A DNA stretch of 48,129 bases from Microcoleus sp. FACHB-672 (GCF_014695725.1 NZ_JACJOU010000030.1:1-48129); one strand, 5' to 3'; positions 8,618 to 18,557 are shown, numbered from the stretch's first letter. Notes: generated by a model not told the origin, from the letters alone. Numbers and translations: made by a program.

Positions 8618-8971
8618 TTAAAAAGACTCTTCTAAAAAAAAGTCCAACGGTTCCTCTTCCCAACAAGGCTCAGGCCATAACCAGTGCAGATGAATGCTAA
8701 CATCTGCTTCAATTTCATCGAGATCCTCTCGCTCAAACAAGTCTGCCAAGGCAGTTGTGTCTCGTTCTCTCAAAGGTGATAGGGGTGCGGCGTAGCTGCC
8801 AATTCCTGCACCGGCACTGCTCAATGTGCTGGTTCGCGCCTCTGTCTCGCCTTGCGATTCTTTTCCCAAAAAGTTCCGCAAACGTCTGGCGGGTTTAGAC
8901 GCCAACGCTCGCAAACTGAAACGAACTAGCTCAGCTAAAGCTGAGTCAACGCGGTCAATAGATTTACTCAT
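8618..8971 (-). CDS. Conserved-looking hypothetical acidic protein
   Basis: 117 residues, not recognised. The N-terminal third is basic and helical (ELVRFSLRALASKPARRLRN), the middle is Ser/Gly/Ala-rich and low in complexity, and the C-terminal third is acidic and Trp-rich (EDLDEIEADVSIHLHWLWPEPCWEEE). No signal peptide or membrane helix. Its codon use and the C-terminal composition suggest a real gene rather than a shadow frame. It is convergent with ssb, about 80 bp away. Function unknown. Confidence 0.55.
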   Translation of the reverse strand: MSKSIDRVDSALAELVRFSLRALASKPARRLRNFLGKESQGETEARTSTLSSAGAGIGSYAAPLSPLRERDTTALADLFEREDLDEIEADVSIHLHWLWPEPCWEEEPLDFFLEESF

Positions 8972-9589
8972 AATTGGGGAAGGCTCTCAAAACTCGCCGC
9001 AGCACTGCTAAAGCAACTTTGCTGAGTGACAGCCGGCTTCAACATGGATTTTTAGGCTGGAAACAGTTGCTTCTTGCTTGTCTGCAATGCCGTTATAATC
9101 CGGATGTTTTTGTCCCAGATTCGACCACAGAAAAACAGATTTTCAACAAGAATTAACATCAAACTAAACGAAAGAATGCTATTGAGCCAAGAGCGCTCTT
9201 AACAACCTTACGTTTGGTGTCTTATGCAATAAAATTCCAGCCAGTAGATGCACCCTCCCCACACTGATAATCAGCAAGCCGGTTTAATGGCATTCTGTAT
9301 CAGAAACTACTGGTACTCAGTGTTTGGGCAATTTTAAACAATCTTTAGACGCCATTTTACCGCAGATTAATTTTCAATTTTCAATTTTAGATAGGCTGTA
9401 AACGGGTAAGTCAATAATCAGACGGGATTTCAGCGATTTGCAGTGTGGGAATTTTTAGGGAATTTGCCGGCAGCCCCATCCTTAAGAAATTTGGGAGAAC
9501 GAAGCAACGTTAAAATTCTTGGTTTGATTTTTAACCGGCTCCACTACTGTTAAAAAAATTTACACTCAAGCGTTTGACCTTTGCTTCAA
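8972..9589. other. Intergenic region without a recognised gene
   Basis: Several short open frames exist but none looks like a protein. It contains the 12-bp palindrome AAGAGCGCTCTT at 9189-9200 and AT-rich tracts near 9370. It lies between two minus-strand genes, so it should hold the promoter of the 8618-8971 gene and the end of lipB. Confidence 0.5.
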
Positions 9590-10300
9590 TCAAAACAATT
9601 GATCAAGCTCGTATTGCTCAATCAGTTGCAAGTCAAACACTCTGGCGAAACCGGCAGCCACCTCTTGACGCACCGAGTCTAGTTCAATGCTGGGAATAAA
9701 TTGTGCCAAACTGCCCACCGGCTTATCGGGAATTCCGCAAGGAACAATGCGCTCAAATCCTTTTAAGCTGGGACACACATTTAAAGCAAACCCGTGCATG
9801 GTAATCCACCGGCTAACTTTAATGCCAATAGCTGCAACTTTGCGCCCTTCCACCCAAACGCCTGTCATGCCGGCAACGCGTTCGCCTTTAAGTCCATAAG
9901 TTTCTAAGACTTGGATTAAAACTTCCTCTAATTGGCGCAAGTACCAGTGCAAGTCCTGCTGGTGCCGGCGCAAATTGAGAATCGGATAGCCAACCAGTTG
10001 TCCTGGACAGTGATAAGTCACTTCACCCCCTCGCTCAACCCGGTGCACTTCAAACTCGGTGCCGGTGGGGTCGAATTTGAGAAAGTCCAAACTTGCACCT
10101 TGTCCTAGCGTGTAGACTGGCGGATGCTCCAGCAAAATCAAAACATCTTCTAACTCAGGGTTGTCGCGGCGTGCTGCGACCAGTGACTGCTGCCACTTCC
10201 AGGCAACCGAGTAAGGAACTTGTGCCTCGTTATAGAGCCAACAACGATAGCGCTGCGGCTCAGGGTGTTCGGTGGGAATTGGAAAAGTAGTCGAATCCAT
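9590..10300 (-). CDS. lipB: Octanoyl-[acyl-carrier-protein] transferase (lipoate biosynthesis)
   Basis: 236 residues from the ATG at 10300, inside a slightly longer frame. LipB moves octanoyl groups from ACP to the lipoyl domains of 2-oxoacid dehydrogenases and the glycine cleavage H protein. Visible motifs are [13 protein letters not shown], the family signature [17 protein letters not shown], the lysine in [11 protein letters not shown], the HGFALNV strand, and the nucleophilic cysteine in IVPCGI. All key residues are present and the length is typical. No lipA is adjacent. Confidence 0.93.
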   Translation of the reverse strand: MDSTTFPIPTEHPEPQRYRCWLYNEAQVPYSVAWKWQQSLVAARRDNPELEDVLILLEHPPVYTLGQGASLDFLKFDPTGTEFEVHRVERGGEVTYHCPGQLVGYPILNLRRHQQDLHWYLRQLEEVLIQVLETYGLKGERVAGMTGVWVEGRKVAAIGIKVSRWITMHGFALNVCPSLKGFERIVPCGIPDKPVGSLAQFIPSIELDSVRQEVAAGFARVFDLQLIEQYELDQLF

Positions 10301-10891
10301 GAAAAAAAGCAAGAGGAATTTGACGTATATTCAGGCAAGAGTCAATAGAATGACATCACGATTTTTCAAGGAATGCAACAGATTTTGAAGAGAAACCAAA
10401 AGTCTCTGTTCACCAGAATACAAAGTGATAGGGTGTATGTAGGTTAATTTATCGAGGAGAGGACTTGGTTGGAACAACCCCTTCTTAATGCGCTGAGGAG
10501 AGCTGGTTGCAAGTAGAAGAATCTGCCCTGGTTGATTCATAACCCTTCAAGGTCGAACGCCTGAGGACACAAAAGAGCGACGCATCGCCGGTTACTACAC
10601 TAAGCCGGACACCAAGCCAATCCTCTTACTCAGGGTGGCGCAAGCAAAGACAGACACAGCAAAAATGGGAATCAACCCCAACGCCTTGATAGCAGAGAAT
10701 TACCAACATTCTCAGCTCCGGTTTTGACAGAAAGTCCCTGAAAACGGGCGACACCATTGGTCAAGGGAAGCGGTAATCTCCGCCCCGCTTTCCCCCCACA
10801 CTGAAAGGATGAAGGATGAAGGAAAACAATTAATTCTACCTTCTGCCTTACACCTTTACCACAGATGGGGAATTCAGCGGAAAGATAGAAT
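10301..10891 (+). promoter_or_regulatory. Intergenic region and probable long leader of hpf/lrtA
   Basis: About 590 bp between lipB and hpf, which diverge. A 69-codon minus-strand frame (10331-10540, MNQPGQILLLATSS...) is open but unrecognised and is probably not a gene. Known biology: the cyanobacterial lrtA transcript has an unusually long 5' untranslated leader that affects its stability in the dark. The size of this gap is compatible with such a leader; no specific promoter is claimed. Confidence 0.35.
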
Positions 10892-11554
10892 ATGAAGCTT
10901 GTTATCCACGGCAAAAATATTGAAATCACCGATGCGATTCGTGAGTACGTCAATCAAAAGATTGAGAAAGCGGTGAGTCACTTTCAGAATTTGACAATGG
11001 AAGTAGATGTGCATCTGTCAGTAGCTCGAAATCCTCGGATCACCCCGAATCAAGCAGCTGAAGTGACGATCTACGCCAACGGAACGGTGATCCGTGCCGA
11101 AGAAAGCAGCGAAACCTTGTATGCCAGCATCGATTTAGTCGCGGATAAGATCGCTCGGCAGTTGCGTAAATATAAAGAAAAACGCCAGGATCAAAAAACG
11201 AACGTTCAACCAACCGCCACTGTGGAGGTTCCGGAACAAGAGCAAGTGGTGCCCGATCTAATTGGTGATCGCACTGCCGAACTTCCCAGCGAAGTGGTGA
11301 GGACAAAGTATTTCGCCATGCCGGCAATGACGATTGCTGAAGCCTTAGAACAGCTACAGGTCATCGATCACGATTTCTATATGTTCCGCAATGCCGAAAG
11401 CGGCGAGATTAACGTCATATACGAACGAAAAAACCACGGCGGTTATGGGGTGATTCAACCGCGTAACGGCAATGGCCATACCAATGGTAAAAACGGAAAG
11501 ACCGCTCACAGCAATAGTGCGAATCCGGAAAAGTCAAAATCTGGGCAGATATAA
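10892..11554 (+). CDS. hpf: Ribosome hibernation promoting factor, long form (light-repressed protein LrtA)
   Basis: 220 residues. Residues 1-100 form the HPF/RaiA S30AE domain ([20 protein letters not shown], the basic helix ending [14 protein letters not shown]). After a Gln/Glu/Val-rich linker, residues about 130-190 form the C-terminal dimerisation domain ([40 protein letters not shown]). The long form binds the 30S subunit and pairs ribosomes into inactive 100S dimers. The tail after residue 190 is Gly/Asn/Lys-rich and disordered. In cyanobacteria this is lrtA, whose transcript accumulates in the dark. Confidence 0.93.
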   Translation: MKLVIHGKNIEITDAIREYVNQKIEKAVSHFQNLTMEVDVHLSVARNPRITPNQAAEVTIYANGTVIRAEESSETLYASIDLVADKIARQLRKYKEKRQDQKTNVQPTATVEVPEQEQVVPDLIGDRTAELPSEVVRTKYFAMPAMTIAEALEQLQVIDHDFYMFRNAESGEINVIYERKNHGGYGVIQPRNGNGHTNGKNGKTAHSNSANPEKSKSGQI

Positions 11555-11815
11555 GGTCTAAGTAAGCAGCCGGTAATGCCCGCTCGATCAGCGCAGATCG
11601 GGCATTGCCGGCCTCATTTCAAGGCTTACAAACATAACGGACAATTTGAAACAATTTAATCATAAAGCCGGCTCAACATTAACCTCTGCTAGTCGCGATT
11701 AATACATAAACGCATATCAATCTTAAGTCAGACGAGCGCTAAGGCAGACAAGTATTAAAAGCAAACGATTTGAATATCTAACAGATCGATTCTCAAGCTA
11801 AGAGGAAGATGAGTT

Positions 11816-12172
11816 ATGCATGAAATTTCAGACGAAAACGCAAAGGCGGCACACAAACACACCAGCTTGTCAGAAAAACATGGCAAGTCCGTCGAAAACT
11901 GTGGGAACGCTATCAAGGATCTGAGCAAGGGCACAGAAGAAGAGGGAAAGTTAATCGAAGAATACGGTAAGACAATACAGGAACACGCTCGATTAGCCCA
12001 AGAATTCGCTCAAGCAATCCCAGAAAACAAATCAAACTCCACAGAACTGTACGTGAAATCAGTAGAGGAACACTCTGAAGCTGCACAATTACACGCGGAT
12101 GCCGTTAAGGAGTATTTAAAGGTAGCAAAAGCGTATATAGATAAAACTCGTAGAGACTTAGAAAGTATATAA
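11816..12172 (+). CDS. Hypothetical helical protein with repeated SxEHxxAAQ-type segments
   Basis: 118 residues, very hydrophilic and rich in Glu, Lys, His and Ala, with no signal peptide. Similar segments recur: AAHKHTSLSEKHGKSVENCG, EEEGKLIEEYGKTIQEHARL, and SVEEHSEAAQLHADAVKEY. They suggest an amphipathic, all-helical repeat protein. Not recognised. GAGGAAGATGAG just upstream of the ATG is a usable ribosome-binding site. The last codons and the stop lie inside a 24-bp sequence that is repeated just downstream, so the C-terminus was shaped by a small tandem duplication. Confidence 0.6.
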   Translation: MHEISDENAKAAHKHTSLSEKHGKSVENCGNAIKDLSKGTEEEGKLIEEYGKTIQEHARLAQEFAQAIPENKSNSTELYVKSVEEHSEAAQLHADAVKEYLKVAKAYIDKTRRDLESI

Positions 12173-12192
12173 AACTCGTAGAGACTTAGAAA
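12141..12192 (+). repeat. 24-bp exact direct repeat across a stop codon
   Basis: The sequence beginning ATAAAACTCGTAGAGACTTA occurs at 12141-12164 and again at 12169-12192, a 28-bp period. The TAA stop of the preceding gene lies between and within the copies. It is a local tandem duplication, likely recent because the copies are identical. Confidence 0.85.
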
Positions 12193-12399
12193 ATAGATTT
12201 TGATTGACACTTATTGCCTTTAACTTTGGCAATCGCAAATGCACCAGAGGTTTAAGTTGGCGCATACAAGCACTGGTTTACTCCAAACAAGAAGCCAACT
12301 CACTTCTGAGTACACAATTGTCAATTACTTCTAAAAAGAGAAGCGAAAAGAAAGAAATAAATTTTTCACTTCTCGCTTCTGCTTACTTCTTAATGGTTC

Positions 12400-12858
12400 C
12401 TAAACTTGGATTTGTCGCAACGTTTTCAGCGACTCCTCAATGTGAGCTTTAAAGTTCATCTGGGAGTTAAAGATATGCTGCACAACACCATCGCGATCAA
12501 TGACATAAGTCACTCTACCCGGAAGGATTCCCAAAGTTGACGGGACGCCGTAAAGCTTCCGCAGCAGGTTGCCGGCGTCGCTTAGCAGCGTGAAAGGGAG
12601 ATTGTGTTTGGTGGCAAATTGCTGGTGAGACGCCAGGGAGTCGCCGCTGACGCCAATCACCTCAGCACCGGCATCTTTAAACGCTTCGTACTTATCGCGG
12701 AAAGCGCAGGATTGAGTCGTACAGCCTGGGGTGTCGTCTTTGGGGTAAAAATACAGCACAACAGCCTTTTTGCCTCGGAAATTCTGGAGGCTGACAGGGG
12801 TGCCGGCTTGAGAAGGTAAGGTGAAATCGGGGGCAGTGTCTCCAACTTTAACTGTCAT
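12400..12858 (-). CDS. bcp: Thioredoxin-dependent peroxiredoxin, Bcp/PrxQ type
   Basis: 152 residues, typical length. The peroxidatic Cys46 sits in [13 protein letters not shown] and the resolving Cys51 five residues later, the atypical 2-Cys PrxQ arrangement. [13 protein letters not shown] at the N-terminus and [16 protein letters not shown] are family strands. It reduces hydroperoxides using thioredoxin. Cytosolic; no signal peptide. It stands alone, convergent with the hypothetical helical protein gene. Confidence 0.93.
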   Translation of the reverse strand: MTVKVGDTAPDFTLPSQAGTPVSLQNFRGKKAVVLYFYPKDDTPGCTTQSCAFRDKYEAFKDAGAEVIGVSGDSLASHQQFATKHNLPFTLLSDAGNLLRKLYGVPSTLGILPGRVTYVIDRDGVVQHIFNSQMNFKAHIEESLKTLRQIQV

Positions 12859-13151
12859 CGCGCCTCGCTACTACTCAATCTGAGTAAGATATTAACTTTT
12901 GTTATGCTACCGCGATTCGTTAGACGCTTGCCAGCAAGAAAGCGTTTATAAATTCCCAAGTGCTGGCGCGACTTTACAATGAATTCTAAGCCAGAAATCG
13001 AAACCTCCCATCTTTCTAACCCCACATCCACCTCTAGACGTAAGGTTGGATTGAAAAACTCAACAAGCACATAGATTTGATGGACAAAGCGGGCGTGCAG
13101 TATCTAATGTGTCAATCCTGATTATGCTCCTGCACTGAAGTGATAACAAGA

Positions 13152-14201
13152 GGGGTAGGAGATAGAGCGGATAATGGGTTGCGCCCTTGGTTTATTAAAA
13201 CCTTAAAGGAAAATAGACCACACTAAAACGTTATTTCAGGGGATGTCTGTTCCTACAATCCGCAAATTAAACAACAGCCTGATGTTCTGCTTGTCGGCGT
13301 TCCTTGTCAAGGATTCTCTCTCGGTGGAAATCGCAATAACTATGATACGCGTAACCTACTTTATAAACAAGTAATTCGGATTGCAAAAATTTGCCAACCA
13401 AGGGTCATTGTTATCGAAAATGTGCTAAATCTTCGCACAATGAAAACTCCTGATACCGGACGACCTTTTGCAGAGCAAATTGCTGCTGACTTGGAGCAGC
13501 TAGGCTATGAAGTTTTGTCCGATATTTTCAAAGTTTGCTATTACGGAGTGCCCCAAACTCGCCGGCGCTTTGTGTTTGTCGCATTTCTCGGAGGACGCCC
13601 CTTAAGATACTTTTTGCCAAGACCAGACTCAGAAACAACTATTAGAGAGTTTCTCTACGAGCTGGCGCAATCTAGAGTAACTAACCTGCCAAATCATCAG
13701 CCTGAGTGGGGGTTCAAAAGTGCAGTTCACATTGAAACCCGCCAGCCATTTGTTCCGGGTGAGGAAATTGTGCCAGTGCGTTTGTCGAGAACTGCCTCTG
13801 ATGGCAACCCCATTCGCTCATTTGATGCACCATTTCCAGCTATTGACACGGCAACAATTTGGGGCTGGGCGCAAGGAAATATTGTGGCGGCGAGACATCA
13901 AAAAGATAGACTCAATGGAAAATTTGTTAGAAATCCCGAAGCAGATGTAACGCTTTGGCGGGTTTCAGCTTCGCGGCTGAGGTCATTCACACATCGAGAA
14001 TACGCACGTTTGCAGACTTTTCCAGATGATTGGGTTTTTGTAGGAGGAAATAAGCGGGATATTCATCTGCAAATTGGCAACGCTGTACCAGTGCGGTTTG
14101 CACAACAAATCGCAAGAAATATTAGAATTGCTCTCGAATCCCTCGATCAAAATTTAGCTTTTTTTGATGAGATGGCAACGGGCAATCTGCTGCTATTTTA
14201 A
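13152..14201 (+). pseudogene. Cytosine-5 DNA methyltransferase, 5'-truncated and interrupted
   Basis: One frame runs from about 13152 to 14201 with a single stop (TAA at 13224-13226) between IKTLKENRPH and NVISGDVC. After it come motif IV (GVPCQGFSLGGNRN, catalytic Cys at about 13305), motif VI (IVIENVLNL), motif VIII (YYGVPQTRRRFVFVAF), a target-recognition region, motif IX (FTHREYARLQTFPDDW) and motif X (LQIGNAVPVRFAQQIA). Motif I, the SAM-binding FxGxGG loop, is missing upstream. The longest ATG/GTG-started piece (from 13422) lacks the catalytic cysteine, so it cannot be active. No restriction gene is adjacent. Probably the remnant of a restriction-modification system or an orphan methylase. 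Confidence 0.85.
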
Positions 14202-14244
14202 AGAGTGATTTCCCCTATCCATTTGCCTTCATGTTGGATTCAAA

Positions 14245-15780
14245 TTAAAGCCCCAAATCCACGGCAACTCGGTGAGCACAGGCAAAACCGGAAAAGGCTA
14301 CTGCATTTAAACCTTGCCCTGGGAATGTACTGTCTCCCACACAATACAACCCCGGAATTGATGTGCGATTAAATGGCATTCCTAACAACCCCAATAACTT
14401 GCGCTGGGGGATTGGGCCATAGGTGCCATCTTCTCGGCCTAAAAAGCGCCGGTGAGTTCGTCCCGTCCCGACTTCCATATAATCCAACCCCGCATCTAAA
14501 CCGGGGAAAATCTTCTCTAGTCGGTCAACGATTCGCCAACCGGCTTCCTCTTTTTTCTGTTCATATTCACCGGCAGACAATCCCTGCCAATCATCTATCC
14601 AATTAGGGGTAAAGGTATGAATGATGTGATAGCCTTTGGGGGCTAAATCAGGATCTAATAGCGTGGGAATAGATACGAAAATCGTGCCTTCCGGATCTTC
14701 CATTCGCTCCCAATCTTCTAGGACAATGTGATGACAATCGGTATCCGCCGGCAGCACACTCGCCTCAACTCCTAAATGCAAACTCAGGAAGCTAGGAGAC
14801 TTTTTATACCGTTCTTGCCATCTCTTCTCAGCCGCCGGCATCTGATCTGCCGGCAACAACTTCTCAAACGTATCCCAGCGCGTTGCATTCGAGACAATTC
14901 GCTTGGCGCGATACACTTCGCCGGTTGCTAGCTTAACGCCGACTGCACGTCCCTTTTCTGTAATAATCTCACTCACTTTGGCTTGGTACTGAATTTGACC
15001 CCCAGCCTTTTCCAAGCCTTCCACGAGTTTTTCCGCAATTTTGCCGACTCCACCTTTCGGGTAATTAATTCCCCCATAATGCCGATCTGAAAACACCATG
15101 CCGGCATTAATCATTGGCGTCAAATCTGCCGGCACAACAGACCAGCAATAACACTCCATATCAATAAACTTCAATAGCGCGGGATCGCTAATGTAGCGCT
15201 TGGCAATATCCCCAGCATTTTGCGGCAAATACTTCACCAATCCCAAACACGCTAAAGGATGCTGGAAAAACACTCGCGTCAAATACCCCAATTCCTCTAG
15301 CGACAGCAATTCCATCGCATTTAGGCAGTTGAAAACCTTCCAGCATTCATCGTAAAATTTGCGAATCCCTTCCCGCTCATGGGGAAAATAACGGATCAGC
15401 TCTTGCAAAAACTTCTCATAGTCTTTGTGAACTTGCAGATCCAATCCTCCCGGTAAATGATAGTGAATCTGCACGGGGTCGGGAATAGTTTCCAAACTAA
15501 CATCAACCGCTTTCAGCGCCCTTGTGAGTAGATTTGTGGTGCCGCGTTCGCCAAAGCCAAAAATCATCGACGCACCCACATCAAAGCGATAGCCTTCTCG
15601 CTCAAAATAGCCGGCACTCCCGCCCGGGATCAGATAACTTTCCAGCACCAGCACTTTGGCTCCCTTGGCTGCCAGTTGGGTTGCTGTGACTAATCCGCCG
15701 ATGCCAGATCCGATAACAATTGCATCAAAAACCGAGGCTTGCAGGTTGGGGTTTGAGGGTTGGAAAGAAGCTGCGGGCAT
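14245..15780 (-). CDS. crtH: Carotenoid (prolycopene) isomerase
   Basis: 511 residues, typical CrtH/CRTISO length. The FAD-binding loop [15 protein letters not shown] is at 22-36, followed by [20 protein letters not shown] and [12 protein letters not shown]. The C-terminus carries the carotenoid oxidoreductase-type FAD signature [22 protein letters not shown]. It converts poly-cis-lycopene to all-trans-lycopene in carotenoid synthesis at the membrane. CrtH is distinguished from RetSat-like or CrtI proteins here by the overall pattern [15 protein letters not shown] and [15 protein letters not shown]; this is by memory. The gene is alone and its leader contains a terminator-like hairpin. Confidence 0.9.
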   Translation of the reverse strand: MPAASFQPSNPNLQASVFDAIVIGSGIGGLVTATQLAAKGAKVLVLESYLIPGGSAGYFEREGYRFDVGASMIFGFGERGTTNLLTRALKAVDVSLETIPDPVQIHYHLPGGLDLQVHKDYEKFLQELIRYFPHEREGIRKFYDECWKVFNCLNAMELLSLEELGYLTRVFFQHPLACLGLVKYLPQNAGDIAKRYISDPALLKFIDMECYCWSVVPADLTPMINAGMVFSDRHYGGINYPKGGVGKIAEKLVEGLEKAGGQIQYQAKVSEIITEKGRAVGVKLATGEVYRAKRIVSNATRWDTFEKLLPADQMPAAEKRWQERYKKSPSFLSLHLGVEASVLPADTDCHHIVLEDWERMEDPEGTIFVSIPTLLDPDLAPKGYHIIHTFTPNWIDDWQGLSAGEYEQKKEEAGWRIVDRLEKIFPGLDAGLDYMEVGTGRTHRRFLGREDGTYGPIPQRKLLGLLGMPFNRTSIPGLYCVGDSTFPGQGLNAVAFSGFACAHRVAVDLGL

Positions 15781-15850
15781 GGAATTGTGGGTGACAAAAC
15801 ATTTCTTTACTGTATCTTAACCGCTTGCCACACCGGCAATTGCTGCTCCC

Positions 15851-15895
15851 TAAAAAAAAAGCACGGGATCTGTCTGTTCAGACTTACCGATCCCG
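15851..15895 (-). terminator. Terminator-like hairpin with T9 in the crtH leader (possible attenuator)
   Basis: Read on the minus strand, CGGGATC (15895-15889) pairs with GATCCCG (15870-15864). Inside, GTCTG pairs with CAGAC around a 2-base turn. The stem is followed a few bases later by nine T residues (15860-15852). This has the form of an intrinsic terminator. It sits about 70 bases before the crtH start codon and no minus-strand gene lies upstream of it, so it may regulate crtH by early termination. Confidence 0.6.
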
Positions 15896-16087
15896 CTTGC
15901 CGATTCTTAGAGAGGAGAACACTGAAAGCTAATATAGCGGTTGTTGAAAAAGATTGTCAATACTTACTGAAAAATTTTTTCAAAAGCTGGGAGTTCAAGG
16001 CGGACACATCAATGAAGCCGGCGCACCCAGAACAGAGTATGATATTCCAGGTCTGTAACCCTTGCAACTTATCCGAATTTCCTGCTT

Positions 16088-16738
16088 ATGACGCTTCAAA
16101 TGCGGGTCTATGTTCCACCCCATCCCTTAATCAAACACTGGCTGGCTGTAGCTCGCGACGCTTTGACGCCATCGGCTCTGTTTCGCAGCGCCATGACAGA
16201 ACTGGGACGCTGGCTGACTTATGAAGCGAGTCGAGACTGGTTGCCAACAGAAGAAACCACCGTTCAGACGCCTTTAGCAACCTGTCCAGCGACAATGGTG
16301 ACTCCAGAGGTGCCGGTGGTGGTGGTGCCTATTTTGCGGGCGGGGTTAGCGCTACTGGAAGGGGCGCAGATGGTGCTGCCTTTAGCGGCGATTTATCACC
16401 TCGGCATGGTGCGGAATGAGGAGACATTGCAAGTTAGCTGTTATTTAAACAAGTTGCCGGCGCGCTTAGATCCAAACACACGGGTGCTGATCAGCGAACC
16501 GATGCTAGCAACCGGCGGCACCATTATGGCAACGATGGCAGAATTAACTCAGCGCGGCGTAGATCCCAGCTTAATTCGGATTATTTCTGTGGTGACTGCC
16601 CCACCGGCACTGCAACAGCTGAGCGTCGCTTACCCCAATTTAAACATTTACACCGCCGCTATCGATGAAGGACTGAACGCTCAGGGGTTTATCGTGCCCG
16701 GTTTAGGCGATGCCGGCGATCGGACTTTTGGCACTTGA
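16088..16738 (+). CDS. upp: Uracil phosphoribosyltransferase
   Basis: 216 residues. It makes UMP from uracil and PRPP (pyrimidine salvage). Visible motifs are VPILRAGLALLEGAQMVLP, the PRPP loop LISEPMLATGGTIMAT, IISVVTAPPALQQL, YTAAIDEGLNAQGFIVPGLG and the C-terminal uracil-binding GDAGDRTFGT. The PRPP loop begins with Glu where most bacterial UPRTs have Asp (DPMLATGG); this conservative change may be normal in cyanobacteria. Length and ends are complete. Confidence 0.92.
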   Translation: MTLQMRVYVPPHPLIKHWLAVARDALTPSALFRSAMTELGRWLTYEASRDWLPTEETTVQTPLATCPATMVTPEVPVVVVPILRAGLALLEGAQMVLPLAAIYHLGMVRNEETLQVSCYLNKLPARLDPNTRVLISEPMLATGGTIMATMAELTQRGVDPSLIRIISVVTAPPALQQLSVAYPNLNIYTAAIDEGLNAQGFIVPGLGDAGDRTFGT

Positions 16739-16987
16739 GAGACTGGGGCGATTAACCCGGTGCTTTCATTCATGCCGGCATTAAATTATCGTTCTTTCTC
16801 GTTCCCTCTCCCTCTCAGCACTCAATCCAACCTAGGAAACTCAAGTTGGGTTATGCTTGGCTACCCTGCGTTTCACTCCGCTCAACCTACCAAACTCAGC
16901 ACTAAAAACTCCCCCCATGCCCCTAGTAGGCACGGTGAGCAGCCAACAGTTAAGCTGATGGTTATAGAAAATTACGGCAGATAAACA
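16739..16987. other. Intergenic region with degenerate ACTCAGN heptamers
   Basis: Contains CTCTCAGCACTCAATCC and AAACTCAGCACTAAAAACTC, degenerate copies of the ACTCAGN heptamer seen in arrays near 32.9 and 35.05 kb. No gene was recognised. Confidence 0.4.
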
Positions 16988-17323
16988 ATGAGCAATCGTG
17001 ATGGTTTCGCCGGCGGCTTTTTCGCTGGAGCCTTAGTAGGCGGCTTGGTGGGTGGGGTTTTGGGAGTGCTTGTATCTCGACGAACAGAGGAAAGCGCCCC
17101 ATCAGAGGAGAGATTACGCAGTTCCAGCCGGCCAGAAGCTAAGGCAATTCGAGCCAGAACCCGGCAGATCAAAGAAGAGACGATTGAAGTGGCGCGTCGC
17201 AGCTTAGAGGATAAGATTGCTCAACTCAACGACGCAATTGACGATGTGCGCCTGCAACTGAACAATGTCAATGGAACGCCGGCTGCATCGGAAATTGAGC
17301 GTTCCCTACCCAAAGATAGTTGA
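16988..17323 (+). CDS. Small YtxH-like membrane protein with a glycine-zipper helix
   Basis: 111 residues. Residues 8-28 form one Gly-rich membrane helix (GGFFAGALVGGLVGGVLGVL) with small-residue spacing typical of glycine zippers, followed by basic residues. Residues 45-95 are a charged helix with heptad-like spacing (IKEETIEVARRSLEDKIAQL), a likely coiled coil. The plan matches YtxH-domain or gas-vesicle-like stress proteins: membrane anchor plus cytoplasmic coiled coil. Function unknown. Confidence 0.6.
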   Translation: MSNRDGFAGGFFAGALVGGLVGGVLGVLVSRRTEESAPSEERLRSSSRPEAKAIRARTRQIKEETIEVARRSLEDKIAQLNDAIDDVRLQLNNVNGTPAASEIERSLPKDS

Positions 17324-17456
17324 CCGGCTGCCAAGTCGTCCTTTCCTGGCACCCACCACCAGCGCCGGCCTTTGAACAATGCTGACGCTTGCCCAAATCG
17401 ATTAAACTAAGTGAAGCTAAACAGCCTGTGAAATAGCAAAGGAAGCTTTAACCGCT

Positions 17457-17747
17457 ATGTCTTCTGTCGTCGAACTGCTGATTAATACCCTGAGTACCTT
17501 TCTAAGCATTTATTTGGTACTTTTGTTTATTCGGATTCTCTTGAGCTGGTTTCCGAATATTAACTGGTTTGACCCGCCGTTTTCAATTGTGGCTCAGTTA
17601 ACTGATCCTTATCTCAATGTATTCCGCTCCATTATTCCTCCCCTAGGCGGCATTGACTTTTCCGCTATTCTTGCCATTATTTTGCTGCAAGTTGTCCAGT
17701 CGATTCTTCCTTCCCTGCTTAATTTCCAAAGTACATCAGGTTTTTAA
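17457..17747 (+). CDS. YggT/Ycf19 family integral membrane protein
   Basis: 96 residues with two membrane segments (about 10-30 and 62-84) joined by the family loop ILLSWFPNINWFDPP and ...LTDPYLNVFRSIIPPLGGIDFSAI. YggT/YlmG/Ycf19 proteins are conserved in cyanobacteria and chloroplasts and are linked to the distribution of membranes, nucleoids or division proteins; the exact role is unsettled. Length is typical. Confidence 0.88.
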   Translation: MSSVVELLINTLSTFLSIYLVLLFIRILLSWFPNINWFDPPFSIVAQLTDPYLNVFRSIIPPLGGIDFSAILAIILLQVVQSILPSLLNFQSTSGF

Positions 17748-17815
17748 ATTGAAGGCTTGTTTAAAGCCTGTCGCACGGCTTCAGAAATCTTTTGAAGCTA
17801 ACTTATTAGGAGTTT

Positions 17816-17874
17816 AGCTGGTAGCGCTTTCTTGAACCCAGTCATGGGAGAAACTTTCTGATAGCGTACCAGCT
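17816..17874. terminator. Inverted repeat between convergent genes
   Basis: AGCTGGTA at 17816-17823 pairs with TACCAGCT at 17867-17874 around a 43-base interior that can fold further. It lies between the ends of the yggT-like gene (+) and the secreted-protein gene (-), so a bidirectional terminator is possible. There is no clear T-run. Confidence 0.35.
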
Positions 17875-17888
17875 GAACGCAGCTATAA

Positions 17889-18332
17889 TTAGCGGCGAAC
17901 TTTGCCGGCAAATCCTGCTGCTTTAAATTGTTCCAGTTTCAGGGGAGTGGGCTGATTGGCTGCTACAGAGATTCTTAGTTCAAAATCACTCGCGCCGGGT
18001 GGAATTTCTTCAATTGAGCCGAGGCGGGTTCGGTTGGGCATGACGTTGTTGTTATTGGCATCGAAGATGCGACCGAAAATATCGGCATCGTAAACCGTTT
18101 TACCCGTGGTATTGTTGGCTTTGCCGGTGACAATAAAGCAGTTGGCAACCATTGGGTTTCCGCCACTGGTGACGGTTCCTTCTGCCACTTCTGCTGGGCA
18201 ATCATGGTAGGAAATATCGGTCAGTTTAATTTGAGTTAACGCCCATGCCGGCGGCGTTATGAACCAAGTGGCTATCCCGATGAGACAGGACACAATGGCA
18301 ACAGCAAAGGGTCGCATTCGCATCTTTACCAT
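17889..18332 (-). CDS. Secreted protein of unknown function
   Basis: 147 residues. A Sec signal peptide covers about residues 1-31 (basic start, hydrophobic stretch AVAIVSCLIGIATWFI, likely cleavage after AWA). The mature part has two cysteines (DCPAE and ANCFIV) that could form a disulfide, and a FIVTGKANNTTGKTVYDADI stretch resembling FxLYD-type beta domains. It is probably periplasmic and conserved in cyanobacteria, but I cannot name it. Monocistronic on the minus strand. Confidence 0.65.
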   Translation of the reverse strand: MVKMRMRPFAVAIVSCLIGIATWFITPPAWALTQIKLTDISYHDCPAEVAEGTVTSGGNPMVANCFIVTGKANNTTGKTVYDADIFGRIFDANNNNVMPNRTRLGSIEEIPPGASDFELRISVAANQPTPLKLEQFKAAGFAGKVRR

Positions 18333-18557
18333 TCCCTTAACTCCCTAATAATTGAATAATTTTTTGGCAGCAACTCTCACCTTCAGCTTACAGTCTAAAC
18401 CGAAAAATTAAAAATTAAAAATTCTTGCGTTAGTTAAATTTGTCGACTTCTTTGATACAAAGCTGTAAGCGAATCGAGGGCGAGTTGCAGCATATTAGAG
18501 GGTATTTCGCGGATTGCTGCGGTTTTAGATAGTAGCCGGCAACGATAAAACTACAGT

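Noticed and set aside
12855-13070. 71-codon minus-strand frame upstream of bcp
   Set aside because: It overlaps the bcp start and the translation is unrecognised; it is more likely the bcp promoter region.
15760-16224. 154-codon plus-strand frame across the crtH leader and the upp start
   Set aside because: It covers a leader with a hairpin and overlaps upp in another frame; the sequence has no family character.
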